A stretch of DNA of 64,000 nucleotides from Bradyrhizobiaceae bacterium (GCA_020853885.1 JADYXZ010000020.1:124001-188000), one strand, 5' to 3'. Shown: positions 53,318 to 62,969, counted from the stretch's first letter. The notes: a model not told the origin generated them from the sequence alone. Numbers and translations are program-made.

Positions 53318-55735
53318 ATGAAGTTCACCCTCTCCTGGCTGAAGAAGCATCTCGACACGGGCGCCTCGCTCGAGGAGATCGTCGACAAGCTGACGATGAT
53401 CGGCCTCGAAGTGGAATCGGTCGAGGACCGGGCGAAGGCGCTTGCGCCGTTCACGGTGGCGAAGGTGATCTCCGCGGAGAAGCACCCCAACGCCGACCGG
53501 CTCAAGGTCTGCATGGTCGATACGGGCGCCGGCGCGCCGGTGCAGGTCGTGTGCGGCGCGCCGAATGCGCGCGCCGGCCTGAAGAGCGTGTTCGCCGCAC
53601 CCGGCACCTACATCCCCGGCAAGAAGATCACGCTCGGCGTCGGCAAGATCCGCGACGTGGAAAGCCGCGGCATGCTGGTGTCGGAAGCGGAGCTCATGCT
53701 GTCCGACAACCACGACGGCATCATCGAGCTCGGCGAGGACGCGCCGGTCGGCAAGCCGTTCGCCGCGCTCATGGGGCTCGACGATGCCGTGCTCGACGTC
53801 GCGGTGACGCCGAACCGCGCCGACTGCCTCGGTGTGAGCGGGATCGCCCGCGATCTCGCGGCGGCGCGTCTCGGCGACCTCAAGGACAAGCCGATCAAAC
53901 CGATCCCCGGCAAGTTCCCCTGCCCGGTCAAGGTGAAGCTCGAGTTCGGCGCGACGCCGTCGCTGTGTCCGGCGTTCGCGCTGCGGCTGATCCGCGGCGT
54001 GAAGAACGGGCCGTCGCCCGATTGGGCGCAGCAGAAGCTGCGCGCGATCGGGCTCCGGCCGATCAATGCGCTCGTCGACATCACCAACCTGCTCACCTAC
54101 GACCGCGCACGGCCGCTGCACGTGTTCGATGCGGCGAAAGTGAAGGGCGACCTCGTGGTGCGGCGGGCGAAGCCGGGCGAGAAGTTGCTCGCGCTCGACG
54201 GCCGCACCTACGAGCTCGATCCCGACATCTGCGTGATCGCGGACGGGCGGGGCGTTGAATCGCTCGCCGGCATCATGGGCGGCGAGGAGAGCGGCGTTTC
54301 GGAGTCGACCACCGACGTGCTCGTCGAATCCGCGCTGTGGGAGCCGGCGAACATCGCGCAGACCGGGCGCAAGCTCGGCATCGTCTCGGATGCGCGCTTC
54401 CGCTTTGAGCGCGGCGTCGATCCGCAGTTCACGCTGCCGGGGCTGGAGCTCGCCACCCAGCTCATCCTCGAAATGTGCGGCGGCGAGCCGTCGGAAGTGG
54501 TGCTGGCGGGCGAGATTCCCGACAGCAGCCGGGTGATCGATTTTCCGCTCGGCCACGTGAAGAAGCTCTCGGGGCTTGAAGCCAGCGCCACCGAGACACG
54601 GCGTGCGCTGGAGGCGCTCGGCTGCGTCGTCGCGGGTGCAGGCGAGACGGTCAAGGTCTCGCCACCGTCGTGGCGCGCGGACATCGAGGGCAAGGCCGAC
54701 CTTGTGGAAGAAGTGGTGCGCATCCTCGGCGTCGAGCGCGTGCCGTCGACGCCGTTCGAGCGCGGCGAGGCCGCGCGCAAGCCCGTGCTCACGACGATCC
54801 AGAAGCGGACGCGGGCGGCGAAGCGGGCGCTCGCGGCGAACGGCCTCGTCGAGGCCGTGACCTGGTCCTTCATCAGCAAGCCGCAGACGGAGCTGTTCGG
54901 CGGCGGCAATGCCGCGCTCGCGCTCGCCAATCCGATCGCGGCGGAGCTTTCCGACATGCGGCCGAGCCTCGTGCCCGGGCTCGCGCTCGCGGCGCAGAAG
55001 AACGCCGACCGCGGCTTCGCGGACGTGGCGCTGTTCGAAGTCGGGCAGATTTTCGCGGGCGACCGGCCCGAGGATCAGCTCACGGCGGCGACCACCGTCC
55101 GGCGCGGGGCTGCGAAGGCCGCGGCAACGGGCCGGCATTGGTCCGGCTCGGCCGGCGCCGTGGACGCGTTCGACGCCAAGGCCGATGCCCTCGCGGTGCT
55201 CGCGGCCGCCGGCGCGCCGGTGGAGAAACTGCAGATCGTGCCGGGCGGGCCGGAATTCCTGCATCCGGGGCGCTCGGGGAAGATCCAGCTCGGTCCCAAG
55301 CTTATATTGGGCTGGTTCGGCGAATTGCATCCGGCGACGCTGGAAGCGCTCGACGTGGAGGGACCGATCGCGGTGAGCGAGGTGATCCTCGAACGCATCC
55401 CCGAGCCGAAAGCGCGGCCGACGCGGACCAAGCCGAAGCTCGAGCTGTCGCCGTTCCAGCCGGTCTCGCGCGACTTCGCGTTCGTGGTGGATCGCGGTGT
55501 CACGGCCGATGCGGTCGTGCGCGCGGCGGAAAGCGCGGACAAGGCTCTGATCGTCGCCGTCGATGTGTTCGACCTCTACGAGGGCAAGGGCATCGAAGCG
55601 GGCAAGAAGTCGATCGCGATCGCCGTCACGCTGCAGCCGCGCGAGAAGACGCTGACCGACGCGGAGATCGACGCGGTCGCGGCGAAGATCGTCGCGGAAG
55701 TGACGAAGCGCACGAGTGCCGTGCTGCGGGCCTAA
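53318..55735 (+). CDS. pheT: Phenylalanine-tRNA ligase subunit beta
   Basis: Large subunit of PheRS with editing and tRNA-binding domains. The ATG at 53318 ([15 protein letters not shown]) is the typical start. The 805-aa protein has the N-terminal tRNA-binding OB fold ([25 protein letters not shown]), the B3/4 editing domain (about 200-370), the B5 domain, the class-II-like core and the C-terminal anticodon-binding FDX-ACB domain ([18 protein letters not shown]). Its stop overlaps the stop of the convergent PP-loop gene by 4 bases. Confidence 0.97.
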   Translation: MKFTLSWLKKHLDTGASLEEIVDKLTMIGLEVESVEDRAKALAPFTVAKVISAEKHPNADRLKVCMVDTGAGAPVQVVCGAPNARAGLKSVFAAPGTYIPGKKITLGVGKIRDVESRGMLVSEAELMLSDNHDGIIELGEDAPVGKPFAALMGLDDAVLDVAVTPNRADCLGVSGIARDLAAARLGDLKDKPIKPIPGKFPCPVKVKLEFGATPSLCPAFALRLIRGVKNGPSPDWAQQKLRAIGLRPINALVDITNLLTYDRARPLHVFDAAKVKGDLVVRRAKPGEKLLALDGRTYELDPDICVIADGRGVESLAGIMGGEESGVSESTTDVLVESALWEPANIAQTGRKLGIVSDARFRFERGVDPQFTLPGLELATQLILEMCGGEPSEVVLAGEIPDSSRVIDFPLGHVKKLSGLEASATETRRALEALGCVVAGAGETVKVSPPSWRADIEGKADLVEEVVRILGVERVPSTPFERGEAARKPVLTTIQKRTRAAKRALAANGLVEAVTWSFISKPQTELFGGGNAALALANPIAAELSDMRPSLVPGLALAAQKNADRGFADVALFEVGQIFAGDRPEDQLTAATTVRRGAAKAAATGRHWSGSAGAVDAFDAKADALAVLAAAGAPVEKLQIVPGGPEFLHPGRSGKIQLGPKLILGWFGELHPATLEALDVEGPIAVSEVILERIPEPKARPTRTKPKLELSPFQPVSRDFAFVVDRGVTADAVVRAAESADKALIVAVDVFDLYEGKGIEAGKKSIAIAVTLQPREKTLTDAEIDAVAAKIVAEVTKRTSAVLRA

Positions 55736-56403
55736 GCCGGCAGCAGATCGGCATAGGCGAAGCTGTCGCGTTCGACGGTCTCGCCGACCGTGACGGCAAT
55801 CGGCTTGCGCAGCATCGGCCCGGCGGTGACGAAAGTGTGGAATTCGCCGTTCTCGCCGCAGGGATCGATGCCGTCCGGCAATTCGCCGAGCAGGCTCGCG
55901 TCGAAGCGGCGGCCCGCGAACGACGCCGGCAGCTTGCCCAGGTCGACGCTGACCAGATGCCCCTCTACGCCCGCGGCTAGCATTTCGCGGGCAAGCGCCA
56001 GCGTGGGACGCTGCCAGAGTGGGAAGACCGCCTGCATGCCGATCTTCGCCAACTGCGCCTCACGATAGGCGCGGATGTCCTCGAGGAAGAGATCGCCGAA
56101 GACGACGTGGGTGACGCCCGCCGCCTTCGCCTGCGCCATCGCGGCAGCCATTCTCGCCTCGTAGGTTTCGTTGGGACAGGGAAACGGAATCCGCACGACC
56201 TGCGCCGCGAGCCCAGTGGATTCGAGTTGCGCGAGGAGCAGTGCTTCGCGCACGCCGTGCATGCTGACGCGCGCAAAGTTCTCGGTGACGGTGGTCAGCG
56301 CGCCGACGATCTCGAACTCGCCGGCCAAGCGCACCGCATGCAGCGCCCAGGCGCTGTCCTTGCCGCTCGACCAGGCGATCAGCGCGCGCGGCTTTCCCGC
56401 CAT
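55732..56403 (-). CDS. PP-loop ATPase of the diphthine-ammonia ligase (Dph6) family
   Basis: The 223-aa protein has the PP-loop [15 protein letters not shown] near the N-terminus (residues about 12-26), [26 protein letters not shown] and [17 protein letters not shown], ending with [14 protein letters not shown]. This set matches the Dph6/MJ0570 family of adenine nucleotide alpha hydrolases. In eukaryotes and archaea Dph6 amidates diphthine on EF2; bacteria lack diphthamide, so the bacterial substrate is unknown. It is 6 bases downstream of the amine oxidase gene and probably co-transcribed. Confidence 0.85.
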   Translation of the reverse strand: MAGKPRALIAWSSGKDSAWALHAVRLAGEFEIVGALTTVTENFARVSMHGVREALLLAQLESTGLAAQVVRIPFPCPNETYEARMAAAMAQAKAAGVTHVVFGDLFLEDIRAYREAQLAKIGMQAVFPLWQRPTLALAREMLAAGVEGHLVSVDLGKLPASFAGRRFDASLLGELPDGIDPCGENGEFHTFVTAGPMLRKPIAVTVGETVERDSFAYADLLPA

Positions 56404-56409
56404 TCGAAA

Positions 56410-57789
56410 TCAACGCTTTTTCTGCGCGGGGACGGCGCGCTGCGCCGTGCTTGCCGCCGTGAGCCGGCGGATCGCCGCGTCGGCCGCGCGCTCGCCAGAA
56501 ATCCAGGCCCCCGCGACGGTGCCGTACCAGGATTCATGCAGCGCCTCGCCGGCGAAGAAGATGCGATCGTGCGCGGGCTCGGCGAGCAGCCGGCGGTTCG
56601 CGCTGCTGCCGGGCGCGGCCACCGAGGTACCGCCGAGAATCCACGGCTCGCGCGACCAGCGCACGGCTTCGGCGCGGCCGATCTCCTTGCGCGCGTCGGC
56701 GCCGAAGTGGGAAGCGAGGAGATCGCCCACGAAGGCGAGCATCGCCGCCTCGCCGGCATCGGCCATCTCGCGGCCGAAGCGGCCGGTGAACTCGGCATAG
56801 GCGAAATCGGCGCTGCCGACACGGCCGACGAGTGAAACCGTGCGGGCATCCGCAGCCTTGAAGACGATCCGCTGGTCGGCGCCGAAGTTGAACGGATTGC
56901 CCGGCAACTGAAACACCAGCCGGTCGCGCGTGCCGAGCGCGAGGCCGGCGAGCGCATCGGCCGTGCGCTTCGGCAAGGCCGGCTCGAAGCGGATCAGGCC
57001 GGCGTTCAGCGCGTTCGTGGAGACGGTGACGATCACGGCGTTCGCGCGCACGCTGCCGCGCGATGTCTCGACGGTGATCGAGCCGCGGCCGCGCGTGTCG
57101 ATGCGGACCACCGGCGCGTCGAGCTCGACCTTGACCGGTTTCGCCGCGGCCGCAAGCAGCTGCCCGAGCCCGCCGCGGCAGGCGAACTCGTCGCGCTGCT
57201 CCTCGGCACGGGCGAAATCGACCGTCGAGACTTCTTCGAGGTCCTTCGAGGTCATGAGCGGCCCGAGCACGAAGGCGACGGTCGCCTGCCATTCGCCGAG
57301 GTCGGGCAAGGTGCGGGCGGCGGCGAGATCGAGACCGGCCTCGCCGGCCGCGGTGATCGCGCGGCTCGCGCGATGGAGTGCTGCGGTGAAGCTGTCGTAT
57401 TCATGGTCGCGCGCCTCGCGCTGCCCGACATAGAGGCGGCGGAACGGCGCCGGCTCGTAGAAATCGACCCCGGCGAGACGCCCGAGCGCCACCAGCGGAT
57501 TGCGGCCGGACGCCGAGATGCGCTGGGCGCCGCGATCATGGGCGATGCCGAGGCGGCCGCGGTCGGTCCAGATGCGCCCGCCGATGCGGTTGCCCGCTTC
57601 GAACACCGCGTAGCTCCGCCCGGCCGAGGCGACGCGGCGCGCGGCCGCGATTCCAGCAGCGCCCGCGCCGACGATGGCGACATCGACATCGCCGGAAACG
57701 GAGAGCTGCACCGCCGGCTGGGAGAGTACGGGCGCCGCAGAAAACGCGGCAACGCCCGCAAGGAAACCTCGGCGACTAAAATTTTTCAT
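56410..57789 (-). CDS. FAD-dependent amine oxidase (flavin monoamine oxidase family), Tat-exported
   Basis: The 459-aa protein starts with a twin-arginine signal (SRRGFLAG at 5-12, hydrophobic to about 24), so it is likely exported folded with FAD. The dinucleotide-binding motif VDVAIVGAGAAGIAAARR follows (about 36-53), then FEAGNRIGGRIWTDRG, the GG-motif of the family, and the C-terminal FAD motif HDRIFFAGEALHESWYGTVAGAW. Substrate is unknown; polyamine or monoamine is plausible. It is divergent from the YiiX-like gene. Confidence 0.88.
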   Translation of the reverse strand: MKNFSRRGFLAGVAAFSAAPVLSQPAVQLSVSGDVDVAIVGAGAAGIAAARRVASAGRSYAVFEAGNRIGGRIWTDRGRLGIAHDRGAQRISASGRNPLVALGRLAGVDFYEPAPFRRLYVGQREARDHEYDSFTAALHRASRAITAAGEAGLDLAAARTLPDLGEWQATVAFVLGPLMTSKDLEEVSTVDFARAEEQRDEFACRGGLGQLLAAAAKPVKVELDAPVVRIDTRGRGSITVETSRGSVRANAVIVTVSTNALNAGLIRFEPALPKRTADALAGLALGTRDRLVFQLPGNPFNFGADQRIVFKAADARTVSLVGRVGSADFAYAEFTGRFGREMADAGEAAMLAFVGDLLASHFGADARKEIGRAEAVRWSREPWILGGTSVAAPGSSANRRLLAEPAHDRIFFAGEALHESWYGTVAGAWISGERAADAAIRRLTAASTAQRAVPAQKKR

Positions 57790-57944
57790 CGGGCGTTAAC
57801 CACGAGAGCAAGTTTCCGCAAAGACTTTCAGCGGGATTCGCCGGGCGAGCCCGGCAAGCGAAACCTCGGGGAAACTAGCCCCGCCCTATCCTCGCCGGAA
57901 GAGTAAAACGCGGAGGGGACCACAAGCGGGTCCGGGTCGTTGTA

Positions 57945-58817
57945 ATGGGTGACCGGTTCCTCGGTCTGCTGGGGCAGCGGATCGTCCGCTATCTCGAGAC
58001 GCCGTCGCCGGGCTACGAGCCGTTCACGGCGAGCGACCCCGCGGCGCTCAGCAACTGCCTGCAGCCGGGCGACGTGCTGCTGGTCGAAGGCAACAGCCGC
58101 GTTGCCGGCGTCATCAAGTACCTCACGCAGTCCACCTGGTCGCACTCGGCGCTTTACGTCGGCGACCGGCTCGGCAGCAAAACCGAGGACGGCGAGCCGC
58201 ACGTGCTCGTCGAAGCGATGCTCGGCGAGGGCGTGATCTCGGCACCGCTGTCGAAATACGCGATCTATCACACGCGCGTGTGCCGGCCGCTCGGGCTCAC
58301 CGAATACGACCGCGACACGGTCGTGAGCTATATGATCGAGCGGCTCGGCTGCGACTACGACGTGAAGAATATCCTCGATCTCATCCGCTATCTCGTGCCG
58401 ATGCCCATTCCCGCGCGGCTGCGCCGCCGCATGATCGCGCTCGGTTCCGGCGATCCGACGAAGGCGATCTGCTCGACCCTGATCGCGCAGGCGTTCGAGC
58501 AGGTGCGCTACCCGATCCTGCCGAAGATCGAGCTGATCGAGAGCCGCGAGACGCGGCGCGAGATCCTGCACATCCGCCACCACTCGCTCTACACCCCGCG
58601 CGATTTCGACATCTCGCCGTTCTTCGAGGTGGTGAAGCCGACGATCAGGGCCGGCTTCGACTACAAGAAGATGCGCTGGGCGCACCTGCCGAAACGGCCG
58701 CGGCCGGAGCCGCGGCCCGATCCGCGGCAGCCCGCGGACGCGAAATCGCCGCCGACCGCTCCCGAACTGCCGGCAGCGGCCAAGGAAAGCGCCGTCGAGG
58801 CAATGCTGCGCACCTGA
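57945..58817 (+). CDS. YiiX/YebB-like permuted NlpC/P60 hydrolase
   Basis: The 290-aa protein has the permuted papain-like layout: LQPGDVLLVEGNSRVAGVIKYLTQS, His67 in STWSHSALYVG, and Cys176 in AICSTLIAQAF, the likely catalytic pair. No signal peptide is seen, and the C-terminus is a Pro/Arg/Ala-rich tail (from about 245). Relatives are thought to act on lipids or amide bonds; the substrate is unknown. It is followed, 105 bases on, by the EI24 gene. Confidence 0.85.
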   Translation: MGDRFLGLLGQRIVRYLETPSPGYEPFTASDPAALSNCLQPGDVLLVEGNSRVAGVIKYLTQSTWSHSALYVGDRLGSKTEDGEPHVLVEAMLGEGVISAPLSKYAIYHTRVCRPLGLTEYDRDTVVSYMIERLGCDYDVKNILDLIRYLVPMPIPARLRRRMIALGSGDPTKAICSTLIAQAFEQVRYPILPKIELIESRETRREILHIRHHSLYTPRDFDISPFFEVVKPTIRAGFDYKKMRWAHLPKRPRPEPRPDPRQPADAKSPPTAPELPAAAKESAVEAMLRT

Positions 58818-58922
58818 GCCGCATCGGGGACGTTGGGCGCAATTCCGCCGCGAATAATCGCTCTTTCAGGCGGCGAATGGCATCCTATCTATGGGTGCCG
58901 CGCCCACCGGAATTCCGTCTCC

Positions 58923-59606
58923 ATGATCGACGACATCATCCAGGCCTTCGCGCAGACGTTCTCCCCGCCGCTGCGCCGGATCCTCCTGAAGGCCATCGCG
59001 GCGGCCGTGCTCCTCTTTCTCGTGCTCGGCGTGATCCTGCAGGCGGTGCTCGCGAATTTCGTGTCGCTGCCGCAGCCGTTCGAGACGGCGCTCGCGATCG
59101 CCACCGGGCTCGGCATGATCGCCGGCGCAATCTACCTGATGGGGCCGATCAGCTCGCTGATCGGCGCGCTCTTTCTCGACGACGTCGCCGAGGAAGTGGA
59201 ACGGACGAATTTCCCCGCCGACCCGGTGGGGCGGCCGCTGCCGATCGCGCAGTCGCTCGTGCTGTCGGTAAAGTTCTTCGGCGTGGTGCTTTTGGTGAAC
59301 TTCCTCGCGCTCTTGATGCTGCTGGTTCCCGGCATCAATATCGCGGCATTCTTCGTCGCCAACGGCTATCTCCTCGGCCGCGAATATTTCGAGCTTGCGG
59401 CGATGCGCTATCGCCCGGCGGAAGAGGCAAAGGCGCTGCGGCGGGAGAACGCCGTGCGCGTCTTCCTCGCCGGGCTTGCGATCGCGAGCGTCGTCGTGGT
59501 GCCGGTCTTGAACCTCATCACGCCGATCTTCGCCACCGCGCTCATGGTGCGTGTGCACAAGCGGCTGTCGCCGACACGGGAATTGATCGAGCCGGCGGGG
59601 AGATAG
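58923..59606 (+). CDS. EI24 domain / CysZ-like membrane protein
   Basis: I take the ATG at 58923 (MIDDIIQAFAQTFSPPLRRIL), the usual EI24 start; the frame is open 30 codons further upstream without family similarity. The 227-aa protein has about four membrane helices: AAAVLLFLVLGVILQAVL, ALAIATGLGMIAGAIYLMG, FFGVVLLVNFLALLMLLVPG, and VFLAGLAIASVVVVPVLNLI, with the family segment FFVANGYLLGREYFELAAMR. CysZ in E. coli imports sulfate; whether this homologue does so is unknown. Confidence 0.85.
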   Translation: MIDDIIQAFAQTFSPPLRRILLKAIAAAVLLFLVLGVILQAVLANFVSLPQPFETALAIATGLGMIAGAIYLMGPISSLIGALFLDDVAEEVERTNFPADPVGRPLPIAQSLVLSVKFFGVVLLVNFLALLMLLVPGINIAAFFVANGYLLGREYFELAAMRYRPAEEAKALRRENAVRVFLAGLAIASVVVVPVLNLITPIFATALMVRVHKRLSPTRELIEPAGR

Positions 59607-59620
59607 CTGCTCTGATTTCG

Positions 59621-59721
59621 GTCGTCCCCGTGGAAGCGGGGACCCATGAACACATCCCGTGCCGCACGGTCCCACGCGGTGTTCATGGGTCCCGGCTCTC
59701 GCTTCGCTCGGCCGGGACGAC
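59621..59721. repeat. Nested palindromic repeat related to families A and E
   Basis: Outer arms GTCGTCCC (59621-59628) and GGGACGAC (59714-59721); inner perfect 15-bp stem GGGACCCATGAACAC (59639-59653) with GTGTTCATGGGTCCC (59679-59693). The left edge (CGTCCCCG...GCGGGGACCCA) resembles the first hairpin of family A and the right edge (CCGGGACGACG) resembles family E. It lies between convergent EI24 and nth. Confidence 0.8.
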
Positions 59722-59732
59722 GTTGTTGATTT

Positions 59733-60452
59733 TCACACCCGCTTCTCCGGCCAGCGGCAGAGGTCGTTGATCAAGCACTTCGGGCAGTCGGGCGCGCGGG
59801 CCTTGCACACATAGCGGCCGTGCAGGATCAGCCAATGGTGGGCGTGATGCTTGTAGCGGTCGGGGACGACCGCCTGCAGCCCGTCCTCCACCTCGCGCGG
59901 CGTCTTGCCGGGCGCCAAGCCGGTGCGGTTGGCGACGCGGAACAGGTGCGTGTCGACGGCGATCGTCGGCTCGCCGAAGGCGATGTTGAGGACGACGTTC
60001 GCGGTCTTGCGGCCGACGCCGGGCAGCGCTTCCAGCGCCTCGCGCGAGCGCGGCACCTGCCCGCCATGCTCGGCGACGAGGCGCTCGGTGAGCGCGATCA
60101 CGTTCTTCGCCTTGTTGCGGTAGAGACCGATGGTCTTGATCGCCTCGCGCAGCTTGTTCTCGCCGAGCGCGAGCATCTTCTGCGGCGTGTCGACCCTGGC
60201 GAAGAGCGGCCGCGTCGCCTTGTTCACGCCGGCGTCGGTCGCCTGCGCGGACAGGACAACCGCCACGAGTAGCGTGTAAGGGTTGACGTGCTCGAGCTCG
60301 CCTTTGGGCTGGGGATTGGCCTTGGCGAAGCGGCGGAACGCCTCCGCCACCTCGGCGGAACTCCAGGGTTTCACGCGCTTCGCGCGTGCTGCCGGTTTTT
60401 TCGGCATCGCCCGCCCCGGCTTTTTCGCGGAAACCGCCTGCCTTCTCCCCAT
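59733..60452 (-). CDS. nth: Endonuclease III
   Basis: DNA glycosylase/AP lyase that removes oxidised pyrimidines. I choose the ATG at 60452 (MGRRQAVSAKKPG), preceded by AGGAGAAG, giving 239 aa; the frame is open 19 codons upstream. It has the helix-hairpin-helix with catalytic Lys (LPGVGRKTANVVLN), the catalytic Asp (IAVDTHLFRVANR) and the 4Fe-4S cluster C-x6-C-x2-C-x5-C (CKARAPDCPKCLINDLC). It is divergent from the DUF2244 gene with only 22 bases between starts. Confidence 0.96.
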   Translation of the reverse strand: MGRRQAVSAKKPGRAMPKKPAARAKRVKPWSSAEVAEAFRRFAKANPQPKGELEHVNPYTLLVAVVLSAQATDAGVNKATRPLFARVDTPQKMLALGENKLREAIKTIGLYRNKAKNVIALTERLVAEHGGQVPRSREALEALPGVGRKTANVVLNIAFGEPTIAVDTHLFRVANRTGLAPGKTPREVEDGLQAVVPDRYKHHAHHWLILHGRYVCKARAPDCPKCLINDLCRWPEKRV

Positions 60453-60474
60453 TCTTCTCCTATATTGACGCGGC

Positions 60475-60972
60475 ATGGCTGAGACCACCCATTTCCCCGC
60501 GCAATCCACGGAGCCGACGCTCTATGCGGCGACGCTGCGGCCGCACCGCTCGCTGTCGCCGGCGGGCTTCGTTGCGGTGATGGCGGTCGTAGCCGGCGTG
60601 AGCTTCGCCGCGGGGATCGCGTTCCTGCTGATGGGGGCGTGGCCGATCTTCGGCTTCTTCGGGCTCGACGTGGCACTCGTTTATTTCGCGTTCCGGGCGA
60701 GCTTCCGTGCGGCGCGCGCCTACGAGGACATCCATGTGACGCCGAGCCGGCTCCTGGTGCGGCAGGTCTCCGCGCACGGCGAGGCGCGGGAGAACGTCAG
60801 CAATCCGCGCTGGGTTCGGGTCGAGACAGAGCGTGACGAGGATTACGGCATGACCCGGCTCGCGCTGATCTCGCGCGGGGTGCCGCTGGTGATCGGCGCG
60901 TTCCTCGGGCCGCGGCAGCGAGAAGAGGTCGCCGACGGGCTCACGGCGGCGCTGGCGACGGCGAAGCGGTAA
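60475..60972 (+). CDS. DUF2244 domain-containing membrane protein
   Basis: The 165-aa protein has two membrane helices (PAGFVAVMAVVAGVSFAAGIA at about 29-49; WPIFGFFGLDVALVYFAF at about 56-73) followed by FRASFRAARAYEDIHVTPSRLLVRQV and RWVRVE, the DUF2244 pattern. Function unknown. It is divergent from nth, as in several alphaproteobacteria. Confidence 0.88.
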   Translation: MAETTHFPAQSTEPTLYAATLRPHRSLSPAGFVAVMAVVAGVSFAAGIAFLLMGAWPIFGFFGLDVALVYFAFRASFRAARAYEDIHVTPSRLLVRQVSAHGEARENVSNPRWVRVETERDEDYGMTRLALISRGVPLVIGAFLGPRQREEVADGLTAALATAKR

Positions 60973-60980
60973 TTCGTCCC

Positions 60981-61136
60981 CTCATGGTGAGGAGCCCTTT
61001 CGCCCATCCTTCGAGACGCCGCGCACGCAAGTCGGCTTTAGCCGACTTGCGAATTGTATACTGCCGATCTCGGGTAAACCCGAGATCGGAGCGCGGCTCC
61101 TCAGGATGAGGGCGAAAGGGCGTCTCGAACCATGAG
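60981..61136. repeat. Palindromic intergenic repeat, family C (copy 2, expanded)
   Basis: CTTCGAGACGCC and GGCGTCTCGAA-type arms as in copy 1 (30696-30800), with CTCCTCAGGATGAGG. Two additional perfect hairpins are inserted: GCAAGTCGGC-TTTA-GCCGACTTGC (61027-61050) and CCGATCTCGGGT-AA-ACCCGAGATCGG (61064-61089). It fills most of the 221-base gap before the Ada-like gene. Confidence 0.8.
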
Positions 61137-61193
61137 GGCGGGGAACCGTGGAATCGGGTGGTGCGGCCGGCCCGCTTCTGATTTGCTTGCCCC

Positions 61194-62087
61194 ATGAACC
61201 TGCATCAAACCCTTGCATCCAGGCAGTTGGCGCGGCCGCAGCGCGGCCCCGCCAATGCCGACTATGAAACCGTGCAGCGCGCGATCGCCTTCGTCTCCGA
61301 GAACTACCGCGATCAGCCCGACATCGAGGCGATGGCGAAAGCCGCGGGCACCACGCCGCGCGCGCTCAACGAGCTGTTCCGCCGCTGGTGCGGCCTGACG
61401 CCGAAGGATTTTCTCGCCGCGGTCACGGTCGAGCACGCGCGGTCCCTCTTGCGTGACTCGCACAGCATCCTCGACGCGAGCTACGAGCTCGGGCTTTCCG
61501 GCCCCGGCCGGCTGCACGACCTCTTCGTCACGCACGAGGCGATGTCGCCCGGCGAATGGAAAAGCGGCGGACAGGGCCTCACCATTTATTTTGGTTTTCA
61601 CGCTTCGCCGTTCGGCACCGCGCTCATCATGGCGACGGAGCGCGGGCTGTGCCGGCTCGCCTTCGCCGACGCGGGCGAGGAAGCGGCGGTGCTCGACGAG
61701 TTGCGGGCATACTGGCCGAACGCGCGCTATGTCGAGGACACGGCGCGCACTAAAGCCTATGCGCGGCGGATTTTCGATCCTTCGCAGTGGAAGAAGGACG
61801 CGCCGCTGCGCGTGGTGCTGATCGGCACCGACTTCGAGGTAAAGGTGTGGGAGACGCTGCTCGCGATCCCGCTCGGTCGGGCGACGACCTACTCCGACAT
61901 CGCGCGCAAGGTCTGCAGCGAAAAGGCGGCGCGCGCCGTCGGTGCGGCCGTCGGCAAGAACCCGGTCGCGTTCGTCGTGCCGTGCCATCGCGTGCTCGGC
62001 AAGAACGGCACGCTCACCGGCTATCACTGGGGCCTCACGCGCAAGCGCGCGATGCTCGGCTGGGAAGCCGGACGACTGGCCGTCTGA
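61194..62087 (+). CDS. Ada-like methylated-DNA-cysteine S-methyltransferase with AraC-type HTH
   Basis: The 297-aa protein joins an AraC-family HTH (about 25-125; IEAMAKAAGTTPRALNELFRRW and ASYELGLSGPGRLHDLF) with an O6-methylguanine transferase domain (about 130-295) that carries the acceptor Cys264 in VPCHRV. It lacks the N-terminal Zn/Cys domain that E. coli Ada uses to sense methyl phosphotriesters, so any regulatory use must be triggered in another way. It repairs O6-alkylguanine by self-methylation. Its start follows a repeat-filled gap. Confidence 0.9.
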   Translation: MNLHQTLASRQLARPQRGPANADYETVQRAIAFVSENYRDQPDIEAMAKAAGTTPRALNELFRRWCGLTPKDFLAAVTVEHARSLLRDSHSILDASYELGLSGPGRLHDLFVTHEAMSPGEWKSGGQGLTIYFGFHASPFGTALIMATERGLCRLAFADAGEEAAVLDELRAYWPNARYVEDTARTKAYARRIFDPSQWKKDAPLRVVLIGTDFEVKVWETLLAIPLGRATTYSDIARKVCSEKAARAVGAAVGKNPVAFVVPCHRVLGKNGTLTGYHWGLTRKRAMLGWEAGRLAV

Positions 62088-62229
62088 GATTGCGAAGAAT
62101 TTTCCGAAACGTTGCGCGGCCGGCGTAAGGCCGCTTCAGGCATTCAAGCAGAACGCCCCGAACCGGCCAGCGGCGGCCGCGTTCGCTCTCCACGACTTTT
62201 CGGGACGGTGCAACGTGAGGAGAGCGGAA

Positions 62230-62916
62230 ATGCAACACTCGAAGCAACGATCCGCAAGAACGCGCTTGTGGCCGGTTGCGCTCCTGTCTGCCGGCTGTCT
62301 CGTCCTTGCGACTCCAGGCTTTGCGCAGGAAGGCGGACTGGGCGGCGCCGTCGGCGCTGTCGCCGGTGCCGTGGGTGATGCCGCAGGCGCCGTCGGCGGC
62401 GCGGTCGGCGGAGCCGACGCGGGCGTCGGTGCGAGCGCCGGCGGCGCGGATGCCGGCGTCGGCGCCAGCGTCGGCGGCGACGGCGTGAGCGCCGGAGGCG
62501 GCATTGGCTTCGGCGGAACGAGCGTCGGCTTCGGCGCCAGCATCGGCGGCACCGGCACGAACGCCGGTCTCGGCATCGGTTCGAGCGCGCTTGGCGGGAC
62601 GACTGCCGGAGTCGGCGCCAGCATCGGCGACACCAGCACGACCGCGGGCGCCTCGCTCGCCAGCGGCCTGTTCGGCGGGCTCTCGCTCGGACTCGGGCTT
62701 GGACTGGGTGCGCCGACGGGGCCGGGCGGCCCGACAGGCCCCGGAGGTCTCGGCGGGTTCGCCGGCCTGAGCCCCGCCGGAATCAACGCCGCGCTCTCGG
62801 AGCTCAATCTCGTCGAGCGCGTGGCGCTGCGGCGGCGCTGCGTCGAGGTACTGGCGAATCCCGCGCGCTTGCCGAAGGAATCGGTTGCGGTCTGCCGCGT
62901 CATCGCATCGCGCTGA
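62230..62916 (+). CDS. Glycine-rich low-complexity secreted protein of unknown function
   Basis: The 228-aa protein begins MQHSKQRSARTRLWPVALL, a signal peptide probably cut after PGFA (about 32); TGAGGAG lies ahead of the ATG. The body (about 35-178) is almost only Gly, Ala, Val, Ser, Thr, with a loose repeat such as GGADAGVGAS occurring twice in tandem (61-70, 71-80), and a collagen-like stretch GPGGPTGPGG (165-174). The last 50 residues (SPAGINAALSELNLVERVALRRRC...) are ordinary and have two Cys (204, 222). I know no function. The ATG and signal support a real gene despite its composition. Confidence 0.7.
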   Translation: MQHSKQRSARTRLWPVALLSAGCLVLATPGFAQEGGLGGAVGAVAGAVGDAAGAVGGAVGGADAGVGASAGGADAGVGASVGGDGVSAGGGIGFGGTSVGFGASIGGTGTNAGLGIGSSALGGTTAGVGASIGDTSTTAGASLASGLFGGLSLGLGLGLGAPTGPGGPTGPGGLGGFAGLSPAGINAALSELNLVERVALRRRCVEVLANPARLPKESVAVCRVIASR

Positions 62917-62931
62917 CGGGACGCAATAGAA

Positions 62932-62965
62932 GAAGCGCGACCGGGTGCAAGCCCGGCCGCGCTTC
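62932..62965 (-). terminator. Terminator after gpmA
   Basis: GAAGCGCG (62932-62939) pairs with CGCGCTTC (62958-62965) and CCGGG (62941-62945) with CCCGG (62952-62956), one A/C mismatch, loop TGCAAG. On the minus strand it is followed by TTCTATT. Confidence 0.7.
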
Positions 62966-62969
62966 ATTC

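Noticed and set aside
53192-55330. A 712-codon minus-strand open frame opposite pheT
   Set aside because: Same reason; pheT motifs are intact on the plus strand.
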